Below are positions 50,416-61,300 of a DNA stretch of 64,000 bases, in pieces; position 1 is the first letter of the stretch, and every line of letters begins with the position of its first letter. Under the pieces are notes generated by a model. That model had not been told where the DNA came from. It was given only the letters and a program-made list of their open reading frames with translations, and searched no databases. The DNA comes from Cardinalis cardinalis (Eukaryota; Chordata; Aves; Passeriformes; Cardinalidae), in contig JACDOX010000264.1 of the NCBI GenBank assembly GCA_014549065.1, positions 10,862 through 74,861 on the forward strand. Direction: 5' to 3'. A program made the translations under genes and the position numbers.

Positions 50416-51534
50416 GGCAGCCACTGGTCAAACACAAGCTCAGGAGTGACAGCAACAACCACAGACACGTGGCTGGATGCTGCCAATTCGAGTGAGTACC
50501 CATATGAGTACCTGGATGAGGAGGATTATGGGCTCTATGGCCTCTGCACCAAAGAGGAGGTGCTCTCCTTCAGCAGGGTGTTCTTGCCATCATTTTACAC
50601 CGTGATCTTCCTGCTTGGAATGGCTGGGAATGCTCTCCTGTTTACTGTCCTCCTCATGTACATCAAGAAGAAAAAGAAGATGACTGAGCTGTATCTGCTG
50701 AACCTGGTGCTTTCAGACTTCTTCCTGCTACTGACCCTTCCTTTCTGGGCTCTGTACATTTCCCAGCGGGTCACCTGGGACATCTTGTGCCCATTCTTAA
50801 ATGCCATGTACACTCTGAACTTCTACAGTGGCATCTTCTTTGTGAGCTGCATGAGCCTGGACATGTACCTGCAGATAGTTCATGCTTGGTCTCCTCACAG
50901 CTCCACGGTGTGGAGGAATTCCATCCTCNTCTTGTTGGTGATGTGGGTCCTTTCCATAGCTCTCTCCATTCCTGATGGCCTTTTCACCAGCACAAGGCAA
51001 ATTCACAACAAAACCATCATGTGCACCCAGGATTATGGCCAGGAACATTTATTTTGGAAAGTTGTCTTTCGGGTGATTCAAAACATCCTGGGATTCCTTT
51101 TCCCCTTCCTCTTCATGACCTTCTGCTACTCCCGCATCGCCTGTGTGCTCAACACCTCCCAGATACCTGGCTCCAGGAGAGCTCTCTGCTTAGTCCTTAC
51201 TCTGGTGGGAGTCTTCTTTGTGCTGTGGTGTCCTTACAACGTTGTGCTCATCCTCCACTCCCTGCAAGATGTCGGTGTGATCAGGAGCTGTGAAAGCAGC
51301 AGGAAACTGGACTATGCCCTGCAGGTCACAGAGAGCTTGTCCTTTGTCCACTGCTGTCTCAACCCCTTGCTCTATGCTTTTGTGAAGAAACGGTTCAGGG
51401 CATATTTGTGGAAGATCCCTCAGGCCATTTTCAGGAGAGGTGCTTTCTTTTCCATCCAGGACTCCCAGACGAGCCCGTCTTGCAGCAGATATGCAGCTGA
51501 GATAGAAATGTTGAGCATCACAAATGCCTCATAA
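50416..51534 (+). CDS. ACKR2: ACKR2, atypical chemokine receptor 2 (D6), main coding exon
   Basis: ACKR2 is a seven-helix decoy receptor that internalises inflammatory CC chemokines without G-protein signalling. The exon opens after a CTCCTAG acceptor and ends in TAA at 51532-51534, encoding about 372 residues. The outer N-terminus has NTS and NSS glycosylation sites and an acidic tyrosine-rich stretch (YPYEYLDEEDYGLYGLC) suited to sulfation. Seven hydrophobic segments follow. TM3 ends in DMYLQIV instead of DRYLAIV; human ACKR2 has DKYLEIV, so the altered DRY box is a family mark. Extracellular cysteines needed for both disulfides are present, as is NPLLY in TM7. TM6-TM7 text (FFVLWCPYN, LDYALQVTESLSFVHCCLNP) closely resembles human ACKR2. 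No in-frame ATG occurs before TM1, so translation must start in an upstream exon. Two candidate AATAAA signals follow at 51806 and 52536. Confidence 0.92.
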   Translation, partial: GSHWSNTSSGVTATTTDTWLDAANSSEYPYEYLDEEDYGLYGLCTKEEVLSFSRVFLPSFYTVIFLLGMAGNALLFTVLLMYIKKKKKMTELYLLNLVLSDFFLLLTLPFWALYISQRVTWDILCPFLNAMYTLNFYSGIFFVSCMSLDMYLQIVHAWSPHSSTVWRNSILXLLVMWVLSIALSIPDGLFTSTRQIHNKTIMCTQDYGQEHLFWKVVFRVIQNILGFLFPFLFMTFCYSRIACVLNTSQIPGSRRALCLVLTLVGVFFVLWCPYNVVLILHSLQDVGVIRSCESSRKLDYALQVTESLSFVHCCLNPLLYAFVKKRFRAYLWKIPQAIFRRGAFFSIQDSQTSPSCSRYAAEIEMLSITNAS

Positions 51535-51576
51535 ATATTTACATTATTTACATTATTTACATTATTTACATTATGT
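51535..51576. repeat. ATTTAC short tandem repeat in the ACKR2 3' UTR
   Basis: Four to five copies of a 9-bp unit (TTACATTAT) directly follow the ACKR2 stop codon. Confidence 0.85.
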
Positions 51577-53770
51577 GTGAGCCCTCTGCCCTGCCCATGA
51601 TGGAGTTGGTGTGGGCCCACAGCACTGTGTAACCAAATAGTTCATCAGAGCAACAGCCTTGAGATGAGGACTTTCCATACTGGGATTGGAAAAGTACATG
51701 TGGGATCTGTTTCTGTTGCAAGTGGAATTATTACGAAAGAAATGTCCTGGATTTACACTAGTGGAAGAAACCCAGTTCCCATCTGGAGTATGTGAAGCAG
51801 TAGCAAATAAAGGATCAGATTTCTCAATGTTGTGCCTTCAAAAATGCAAACTAAAGCTTGAGGAGAGATTCTTCTCCTCCCTGGCATGGGCTTTCCATGG
51901 ATGGAATTCCATGCTCATCCATCAGGCCAGAAAGACTGCCAAGGGATGGCTTTGCTTCTCCTGGCTTTTACCATCTGCCAGATGATTTAACCAGGATAAT
52001 CTTGTTTCCTACCAGGAGATAAACAGGAAGGACTGGACACCTTTGAGCTGAGTTGTTCTCTGTCTTGATGAGCTGTGCCACACGGACCTGCTGAGCAGGG
52101 AACTGTGGCTCTCCAAGGGGCAGAGCCTTGGTTAGAGATCAGTTTGATCATCAGCTGATTTGAGACAGTTTGAGCAGAACAAAGTCCAGACCAGTAACAA
52201 TCAGTGAGAAAGAGATAAATAGGGGGTTCAGCAGAACAGTGGTGGAGGTATTTGCCTTCCAAGATCCAGTCTGACAAGATCAAAAGAATCCATGGGTACC
52301 ACCTGTAACATAAATATTGGCTTTGAAACACAACAGAGTGAGAGCATGTCCTGAACAGAAGAGCACAGAGGGCTGATGGTCAATCCTTATTACCCAGTGC
52401 AGCTTTGAAGTTCAAGGTTCTGAATTTGCTGACTTTTATTTAAANGCATTATTCACCCCAAATGCTCCTGAACCTTAAATGGTCCCTTTTCATCCTGAAA
52501 ATCTATTAAGTCTGGAAGTTGCCTAGAGTTGTACAAATAAAATGATTAATTTAAGAGAAAGCACTCATCACATTTATTTTATTACTACATAAGGTTACAG
52601 GACTGAGAAGGGCTTTGAGTTGATCACTGCTGTTATTTTTCTTCCCAACATTGCCGCAGTGTTTTTCCAAAATGCTAAAGTTGGGAGCTTTCCTTAAAAA
52701 AACAAAGCCAGAATAAATATTTAGCTGATGCTATGATGTGGCCTTCACTCCTCAGGTCAGGTCACTGGAGGGAACGTGGAAAGGGACAGAAGGGACAGCA
52801 GCTGGGAAGCTAAAAAGATGAAGATTGTCATCCCAGATAGAGGAAGGCTCTTGGGACTGTGGAAGACTTATGATGGGATGCTGTAGGGAAGAGCAAAGGT
52901 GAGGAATAGAGGGGAGTTAATGTCACTCTCCATCCTGCACGAGAAGAGGTCCAAGCACCAGGGGCTGGGACAGGCTGTGGTGGCAGGCTGGGTAGATCAG
53001 GGTGGCAGCACCCAGAGGAGCAGTGCCAGGGGACAAGGGGTCCCTGACATTGTCCCCAGACCCCATCTGGAGAGAGGTAATGGGGAGTTTGAGAAGCAGA
53101 AGGGAAAGTGGGTGAAGCAGAAGTGCTGTGGTCCCTATGGGCACTGCTCCCCAGCCATGGGGCTGGATGGAGCATCTGGAAACTCTGGGCTCCTCTGGTG
53201 CCAAGCAAATGCAGTGGCTCAAGCTCTCCACACTNGTGGGGCAGCTCAGCTGCTTTGCTTGGCACTCAGACAGAGCAGTAGCACTTGCACTGTTCATTGG
53301 CAAAGCACTCCTGGGACACCATGTGCTGTGGAGTTCACCAAAATGTCAGAAACTTTTCCTTCTCTTGGCTTTTGAGACCAAATCAGCTCAGCTGTGACCC
53401 CCTTCCCTTGGTCCTGTGCTCATTTCCAGTAGNATTTCCAACATCTACTCTTGGTTTCATTTTTTAAGTGCGTGTCCATAGCCTGGTCTTAAAGGCAAAA
53501 CTCACAGAATGGGATTCTCTGAACATTTTCCTTACAAAATCTAGGCTCCATACAGCCTAGAGAAGGGAATTTGCCTCATGCCAAAACCCATCCCCCTAAT
53601 ACAGCATGGACACTTCAACAGGATTCCAACATACCTTCCACCTTAAAAATCTCTGTTCATCCAGGGACGAGTTCACCTCGAGCAGAGCACTCCGCAGGGG
53701 CAAGGCAAACACTCACAGCCAATGAGGACACAGGCTGTCAGCTCTGCATCTGCCTATCAGCTGCTGGGTG
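51577..53770. other. ACKR2 3' UTR and ACKR2-CYP8B1 spacer
   Basis: The left part is probably ACKR2 3' UTR, with AATAAA at 51806-51811 and 52536-52541. The remainder shows no supported gene. Frames of 60-158 codons lack family character. Confidence 0.45.
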
Positions 53771-53772
53771 GG

Positions 53773-53780
53773 GATAAAAT
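53773..53780 (+). promoter_or_regulatory. TATA-like box of CYP8B1
   Basis: GATAAAAT lies 58 bp before the CYP8B1 start codon, a spacing that fits a TATA box with a short 5' leader. CYP8B1 has no intron, so the promoter must directly precede the coding region. Confidence 0.55.
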
Positions 53781-53837
53781 GCNCATTCCTGCCCCAACCT
53801 GCCTCTAGTCCCAGCTCCTGGACAGCACAGAGCTCTC

Positions 53838-55367
53838 ATGGTGCTCTGGGTGGTTCTCCTCTGCACCTTGGTGTCATCACTGCTCGGTGGGCTCTATGTG
53901 CTGAGTGTGTTTCGGAGACAGAGACCCAATGAGCCACCCCTGGACAAAGGTACCATTCCCTGGCTGGGCCATCTGCTGGAATTCAGAAAGGACTGCTCAG
54001 AGTTTCTCAAAAGGATGCAGAGCAAACACGGGGATGTTTTCACGGTGCTGATCGGTGGCTATTACTTCACCTTTGTGATGGATCCCTTCTCCTTTGGCAC
54101 CATTGTGAAGGAATCACGATCCAAACTGGACTTTAGGACTAGTGCAACTCAGCTGGTCGTGCAAGCTTTTGGCTACAAACCNATCGAAGCCACTTATAAC
54201 ATAGTCCATACATCAAGCATGAAGCACCTGATGGGAGATGGCCTCACTGTCCTCACACAAGCCACCATGGAGNGCTTTCGGAAGCTGCTGCTTTTCAACC
54301 TGAGCTCAGGAGAGANGAGAGTGTGGCAGGAGGAAAACCTCTTCCACTACTGCTACAACATTGTCTTCAGAGCTGGGTATCTGGCTCTGTATGGCACTGA
54401 GCCACGCCAAGGGTCAGGGAGCCAGGAGAAAGCGGAAGAGCAGGATCGCCTCCACTCCAACCAGCTCTTCCAAGAGTTCCGTAAGTATGACCGCCTCTTC
54501 CCTCGCCTGGCCTATGCTGTGCTGCCTCCCAAGGACAAAAGAGAGGCTGAGCGGCTGAAGAGACACTTCTGGAACGTGCTGTCTGTGAAGAAGGTCTGGC
54601 AGAAGGACAATATCAGTGGCTGGATAAGTGATCAAGACAAACTTCTGGCAGAAAATGGTGTCCCCGAGTACATGCGGGAGCGTTTCATGTTCATGCTCCT
54701 CTGGGCATCCCAAGGCAACACGGGCCCGACTGCCTTCTGGCTCCTCTTGTATCTGCTGAAGCACCCAGAGGCTCTGAAGGCTGTGAGAGATGAGGTGGAT
54801 AAAGTCTTGAAGGAGAGTGGGCAGGAAGTAAAGGCAGGGAGCCCCCCAGTTACTGTCACTAGGGACATGCTGAACCAGACCCCTCTGCTGGACAGTGCTC
54901 TGGAGGAGACCCTGAGGCTGGTGGCAGCCCCAATGCTGGTCAGAGCTGTCCTGGAGGACACCTCCCTGAGGACAAGCAGCGGGACAGAGTTCACCCTCCG
55001 CAGGGGGGACAGGGTGGCTCTGTTCCCACACATCTCCGTGCAGATGAACCCAGAAATCCACGAGGAGCCTCACAAATTTAAGTACGACCGTTTTGTAAAC
55101 CCAGACAGCACCAGGAGAGATTTCTACAGAAACGGGAAGAAGCTGAAATTTGTCAGCATGCCTTGGGGGGCAGGAGTTTCCACCTGTCCCGGGCGCTTCT
55201 TTGCTACTGCTGAAATGAAATTGTTTGTGTTCTTGATGCTGAGTCACTTTGACCTGGAGCTGGTCGATGAGGAGCAGGAGATCCCAGCCATAGACATCAG
55301 CCGCTGGGGGTTCGGCACCATGCAGCCTGTCCGCGACGTTCGCTTCAGACACCGGCCACGCTTCTGA
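53838..55367 (+). CDS. CYP8B1: CYP8B1, sterol 12-alpha-hydroxylase (single exon)
   Basis: CYP8B1 hydroxylates the sterol nucleus at C12 in liver endoplasmic reticulum, diverting bile-acid synthesis to cholic acid. The frame is 509 codons without introns, as in mammals, where the protein is about 501 residues. It starts with a membrane anchor (MVLWVVLLCTLVSSLLGGLY), followed by the proline-rich NEPPLDKGTIPWLGH hinge. The I-helix carries SQGNTGPTAFW, the family's unusual form of the oxygen-activation motif. LEETLRL supplies the ExxR motif. The heme loop reads MPWGAGVSTCPGRFF with the cysteine ligand, and the C-terminus has WGFGTMQPVRDVRFRHR, as in human. Four undetermined bases affect single codons. 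No frameshift or stop is present, so the gene looks functional. The 320-codon antisense frame over it is a shadow. Confidence 0.97.
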   Translation: MVLWVVLLCTLVSSLLGGLYVLSVFRRQRPNEPPLDKGTIPWLGHLLEFRKDCSEFLKRMQSKHGDVFTVLIGGYYFTFVMDPFSFGTIVKESRSKLDFRTSATQLVVQAFGYKXIEATYNIVHTSSMKHLMGDGLTVLTQATMEXFRKLLLFNLSSGEXRVWQEENLFHYCYNIVFRAGYLALYGTEPRQGSGSQEKAEEQDRLHSNQLFQEFRKYDRLFPRLAYAVLPPKDKREAERLKRHFWNVLSVKKVWQKDNISGWISDQDKLLAENGVPEYMRERFMFMLLWASQGNTGPTAFWLLLYLLKHPEALKAVRDEVDKVLKESGQEVKAGSPPVTVTRDMLNQTPLLDSALEETLRLVAAPMLVRAVLEDTSLRTSSGTEFTLRRGDRVALFPHISVQMNPEIHEEPHKFKYDRFVNPDSTRRDFYRNGKKLKFVSMPWGAGVSTCPGRFFATAEMKLFVFLMLSHFDLELVDEEQEIPAIDISRWGFGTMQPVRDVRFRHRPRF

Positions 55368-55399
55368 CCCGGGCACTCCTGGGGTGGTGTTTGTTCTGG

Positions 55400-58320
55400 T
55401 GTCACCTATGGGACAAATTGTCTGATCTCATGGTTATCAGATCTGTGCAGTGCCAACACTGATATGATCTTGTTAGCTCAATGTTTGTCATGGCTTTTGT
55501 TGTTACCACCTCCTCCTCCTCGTGTNCTGCTGCTGCTAGTTGTGTTGGTTATGGCATAGAAGAGGGTAATCTGCACAGAGAGACAAAATGTGCCCTGCCA
55601 GGCTACTCCCAGCCCCATCTCAGGGGCCATCTGCCCATTGAAAGCCAGGAGGAGCACAGGGTTGGATTGGCAGGTGGGAACTCAAATTCAGGGCTTCCAA
55701 GGAATAAGGATTTTGCCCAGGTTCCTCCCAGGGCTGCCCCAGCAGAGATCAGCCCCATGGTCCCAGCATGATTCCCATGGAGATGTGTCATCAGGAACAG
55801 CTCTCTGGATCACCAACTGGGATAGNGGGGATTGTGTCAAGGCAGGGGAGACATCCTATGCTGTGTAGGAAAAGAGCATTTTGGGACTGCACAGGATTTT
55901 ATATAATAGAGTGTTTGGGGGAGGAACCAAAGGGGGATAAAGGAGGGATTTAGGTGATTTTGGGAGGAAAATTGAGATGTAAGGGGATGAAAAGGGCTGG
56001 TTGGGTGCAAATAGGTGACTGACTGGTCCCTAAACTTGTCTGATCACATCCTGCACCTGATAATTTATTTTCCTCATTAAGTATCATTGGCAGGATGGCA
56101 TCAGCTTGTGGTGANCCCCTGAAAGGTCAGAGAGCAGCAAATATCCTCTCCAGAGATGTATGCATTTCCTTGGAGAAATTTTGTCTTGTTTATGGCTCCC
56201 TTCTTGTATCTGATGAGGCCTCCAAAGAGAGCAACCTCANTCCCTTATGGACTACAGCCACTGTGATTTTATAGCCCTCAAACATATTTTTTATCTGCTG
56301 AATCAGTGCAGGATAAAACTTTGCTCTACAAGCTCTGCTTTGCTTTATCATCCTTCAGCAATTAGAACTCTCACCACTTCCTTACAGAAGTTAAACCCAA
56401 GCCTCTCCTGCATGAAGAACAGGGGATTGATTTTAATGCTGACACTAACCTTGAACTTTGGAGATTATTTGTGGTCGAGGAATGAAACTCAAACATTTTC
56501 ACACGTGTCCAAACATCAGATCCAGATTCTGCTTTGTCCTGCAAAGGTCATGATGTTACATGATGTTGTAACTGCATGTTAAGGGCAAACTATCCCAGCC
56601 TGCTAGACTGGTCATTAGCCCTGACCTCATGGTGGTGGTGGAAATTCAGGCAGAAACTATCAAGCAGCTGTGGCAGGACCAAGGAAAAAAACTACCTGTA
56701 AGGCTTGGCTGAGACAGCTGATATTTCCATTAGNAATTCCAGCACCTTTTCACTCCTTCCATGCTCCAGCTACAGCTCTCACCTATTTTTTTNTCATCCA
56801 TCTGAAGCCCTTCTCACATTCTGGTCAATGCAAGCTCCAAACCATGCCCAGGAATGCCTTGGGGTAGCTGGGGCAGCTCAGAGCCATCATCACATCCTGA
56901 CCAGGTGATGTCCTCCTTCCAAAGCTCTAGGAAAAGAATTTTTCATGTGGATGTCCTGCATGGAAGTGGTTCCTAGCTAACAGACAGTGTTTACAGGTTA
57001 TCACAAAGAGCCCAGGTCAGAGTTGAGGGGGGAGGGATGTGTGCTGCACAAATGTGGATTGGGATTGGGGAAGGAATATAAAAGTAATAACAAGGATTCA
57101 GCAGAAAATCTGGCTTTATTTGCTTGTCAGAATGATTTATTTAACCAAACAGTGTTGAGTCTATAAAAGAGCTCAGACATGCTCAAATGCATGCAATTGT
57201 GAGAAGCAAAAAAGAAATAATTCATATATGGAAGAGCATGAAAGCTCCAAATGAGTTAATCTATAATTATGTTTTTTATGTTTAGATAGGTTTTTCCCTG
57301 GCACTGACCTTTCCATCCTAAAGTGCACCAGCAAGAGCAAAGAACCAGCCTGTGCCAACAAAAACCTGACTGGATTTGTGAGAGAAGTTAAATTGGACAG
57401 GATCCAGAGTCCTGAAAGGTTTCTTGGGGGGCAGCCCTCATGGCAGTGTCTGTCTCGTGTAACTCTGCTCTCCTCCCAGAGAACTGAGCATGGAGTCTGG
57501 CCCTCAGCCCTTGGGTTTCTCTCCTCTAGCACACTTCAGCATTCCAAATTTTACAATCTATTGAGTTGGTGCCTGCTCTCCACAGCACAGGGAAANCTCC
57601 TCTGCTCTCAGTCACAATTCCTGCTCTGCATGCTCAGCAAGGGAAGGAGTCATGATGCTCCATCTTTCAGGTTTGGAACANCATGGGTTAAACTTGTTGG
57701 GAAAGAGCATCCCTGGATAAACAGCCTCCCTTTTAGTATTGAAATATAATGTATTAGGAACTGTTTTCCTGTTCTTCTTCCTCTAAACACAGCCAGACAC
57801 AGCTCTGAGAAAGCCTCTTACTGCTGCTCNTATGGGAAATTGAGGGATACATCAATCACTGCAGAGAAACTCAAAGGAGCACTGAAGTTATGAGTACAAA
57901 GCAATGACACAGCCAACACCATCCTTTGCAGAGGAAAGCAGGGTGTGAAGGTCAAAGAGGAACATGACGTTTCAGGATTTTTAAAAAGAATTCAAACACT
58001 CAGCCTTTGCCAGGGACACTGCTGCCACGTCTCCACGTGGATGTGTCTCTGCTCCCCAGGAAGAGCAGCTCAGCTTCAAAGTGGCANAGTCTCTTAGTGG
58101 TACAAAATCTTNANGTTGCAAGGTCACTGTTGGGTTTGCTGCCTTCGCTGTCCAGTGTCCCAGTTCCCCCCACNAGTCACACATACACAGAAACAGCCCG
58201 TGGCAGGCAGGACACACGGACAGAACACAGTGGGGTGGGGCAGAGAGCAGCTTGGCAGGAGGGTTTGGTACCAAACACCCCGTGCAGGAGGACACAGGGA
58301 GGTGATTCCCATCTGTCACC
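55400..58320. other. CYP8B1-OBSCN spacer, presumed convergent 3' UTRs
   Basis: No coding exon was recognised. CYP8B1 (plus) and OBSCN (minus) end toward each other here. A minus-strand AATAAA at 57120-57115 could end OBSCN transcripts. The conserved-synteny boundary with mammals falls in this interval. Confidence 0.45.
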
Positions 58321-58329
58321 ACGTCCACG

Positions 58330-61300
58330 TCACTGTGCAATCATGAGGCCATACTTGGAGCACAGCAGGCCTCTCTTCTTTTCCCGTTCCATGAGGAAAT
58401 TCCTCAGTTTGGTGGTGGGGAAGGTGACCAGTGCCTGCTGCCTGTTGTCCAGACCTGTCTCCTGCAGCCAGGGGCTCTGGAGGCACTCGGAGGCTGAGGG
58501 CCTTCCCCTAGGGCAGACAGAGGTGAGGGGTCAGTCAGGGGTCTGTGCTGCATGGGGAGGCTGTCATGGACATAGTTTAGGAAAAATCCTTTTGAGAGGA
58601 TTTTTCTCCTGAGAAACTGAGAGGCCTCAGAAACAAAATGTAAACAATAATTATCTGCTGCTGTGGAATGCAACAGGTGCATCTTTGATTGGTCTGATGT
58701 GGTTGTTTTTAATTNATGGCCAATCTCATTCCAGCTGTCTCAGACTCTCTGGGGAAAAAAAACCTAGCAAAGAATTTTTCAGAAAATACGTCCGTGACAG
58801 GAGAATCCTTGCAAATGGAGAGAGGGGGCAACAGGCAGGATGTGATGGGAGGACAGGCAGCCTCTTACCAAGGGTTTGCACACAGAGTGCTCTGCAGGAA
58901 GGACACTGCTCCCCCGGACAGACCCGCGTAGCACCGCGCCAGCTTCAGCTTCCCCTTCCTGGCTGTTCTCAGGAACTCACAGGGTACATCCGAGCTGACG
59001 GGGTAGTTGGCACTCAACCTGGCCCGGGAGGAGAGAATTGAAATCATGAAGCTGCCTCCAGCTCCCAGCAGCTGACAAAATTGAGGATTGTTGNTGATTT
59101 TATTNGTGNTGTTGGAGCTTGTGCGGGGGCTATNGGGGCGATTTGGGTTTTTTAGTGGAAGGGTCACAAAGTAGTTTAGTTAAAAATGCCAGCTTTGGGA
59201 GCTGGAGATGAGGGTTTGAATCCTTTCTTCCTGAGATAGGGTGGTGGGGTAACTCTAAGAAGGGGTTTAGTCTTCAATNTTTGGCTTACAAGACCAATGT
59301 TTTTATAAACTATTAGAGTTAATTAGAGTTTGAGTAGTTTATTTTCTAGGGCGGCCGCATGAGGAGGATGTGGAGCTGTTGGAGCAAGTCCAGAGGAGGC
59401 CACCGAAGTTAGCAGAGGGATGTGGCACTCCTCCTTTGGGGAAAAACTGAGACAATTGGGATTGTTCATCCTGGAGGAGGCTTCAGAGAGACCTTAGAGC
59501 CCATTCCAGTGCCTAAAGGGGCTCCAAGAGAGCCTCCAAGATGGACTCTGGATAAGGGCTTGTAGCGGCAGGACAAGGATGAACAGTTTTAAATTAAAAG
59601 AGAAGAACTTTAGATTAGATAGTGGGAAGAAATTCTTNCCTGTGAGGGCATTGAGGCCGTGGCACAGGTTTCCCATCCATCCCCCAGCTTTCCATGGCAT
59701 TGCCAAAGGAGGGGCACAGCTGAGATTAACTCTCTGAAACTGATTTTAAAGCCACTCACAGGGTGGGAAACAATCAACTGACTCACATGATGAAGGCTGT
59801 GATTTAAAATCTGAAACTGTGATTTTAAAGCCACTAACAGCACAAGGAGCAATCAACAGACTCACATGATGAAGGCTGTGATTCCAACAGACCAAATATC
59901 AGTCTGGGGAAGGGCTCCTTGCTCTGTCAGCAGTTCTGGAGCTGGAAAAGAAAACTTGTGTGAGGCAAGCTCCTTTCCAACACACTGAGAGCAGCACAAA
60001 GGCAGTGGATACTTTCATGCTTTGCTGCCTTCCCAAGAGGGAAGAAGAGGCAGCTCCCAAGACAGGGAGCTGGTTGAGGAGCTTCCACATGGATGCTGAT
60101 TGTGGTGAAACCATGAGAACCTCTGGGCAGATGGCAGAAATGCTTTATCCCTGGATAACTGGACACACGAGTGCCAGCCAGAGAGGCATTGCTGTGAGCT
60201 GATNGTGGGACAGCTGTCACCACTCACTGCTCCCACAAACACACTGGCACTGGAGAGCAGCACCTGGAAGGCTTTTCTTGCTGGGACCACCTGCTGCCTT
60301 GACCAATGTTTGTGTCTTTCTGTTTATCACACACTGCAGATAAGCCCCAAGTCGCTGTGACTGAGCTCTACTCACCCATGGTCTCCACATAGTCTGAGCA
60401 TTTGTCCATGGTAATAAATTTGTCTGCTGTGTAGAACTGTGCATTGCCAAAATCCAGGAGTTTCAGCAGGTTGGGCTCGGTGATGATCATGTTCTCAGAC
60501 CTGAGGTCCAGGTGCAGGATGTTGTGTGCATGGAGGTACTCAGTGGCACTGAGGATCTGCCACAGGTAGTCTCGGACCTCCACCTCTGAGTATGACGTCC
60601 TGGTGAGAGAAAGGGAATAGAAAACACAGGTGTCCTGTCTGCATGCCCAGAAGTGCCTTTCTACACCCACTGTCACCCTCCCCGGGTGTCTGATCCCATC
60701 AGACCCTTGAGAGTCAAGAAGAAACAACTCTAGTTTAGCAAATCAGCTCTGTGTGGAGAGGCTGGTCCATCCTGTGAGTCAGGTTTAGAGATACAACAAG
60801 TTCAGGATGTTGTAGAGCTGAAAGATAGAAAGCAGGTTTGATGCCCACAATTTCCTCTTTTTTAATCACAGGATTTCAGCAGATCCATTTTGTGCCACTG
60901 TGAGAAATAATGAATCTTCCTGACCCTCAGTAACCTTCACGTCATGGTGTTGGGGTCAACAGGTGTTGGTGTAAGGAAACCCTTCATGTATCACATTATG
61001 GGAGATAGTGATGCCTCAGGTTTTAGCTTTTGTATTTTCACATTCTGTGCTGCTTTGGTGTGTGGGTCTGAGCTTCATATCAGGGCATGGTGAGCTCTGT
61101 GCACAGAGCAGGGAGACAAAACAATTCCTGCTCCAGCACCAAGGACAAATGATCCAAATCTCAGCCCAAGAGCACAAACACCGTGGGCTGGAGAGAGAAA
61201 AACAAGCAGGGTGGGACTGCAGGGGCTAAAGCTGGAATGGGACAATGAACTGCAAGGTGCAAATGGAGCAGAACTGATCCCAGGGAGAGAGCCCGGGAGC

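Larger units (their letters stand above)
59076..59351 (+). pseudogene. NUMT: nuclear mitochondrial insertion (ND6 end, tRNA-Pro, tRNA-Thr, cytb end)
   Basis: A contiguous piece of bird mitochondrial DNA lies in the OBSCN intron between exons 59941-59866 and 59018-58869. In plus orientation it holds the ND6 end at 59081-59155, with LELVRG still legible. Next come tRNA-Pro at about 59165-59234, tRNA-Thr on the minus strand at 59320-59251, and the cytochrome b end on the minus strand at 59349-59323, reading LENKLLKL and a stop. The order is that of the mitochondrial cytb-Thr-Pro-ND6 block seen from the ND6 strand. The left edge is about 58 bp from the 59018 splice acceptor and the right edge abuts a CR1. 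It is not expected to be functional. Confidence 0.88.

Noticed and set aside
54414..55376. A 320-codon minus-strand open frame
   Set aside because: It is exactly antisense to CYP8B1 and arises from its codon composition. It has no family resemblance.
59165..59320. Functional nuclear tRNA genes
   Set aside because: Both tRNAs are mitochondrial in sequence and lie in a mitochondrial-order fragment, so they are NUMT copies.
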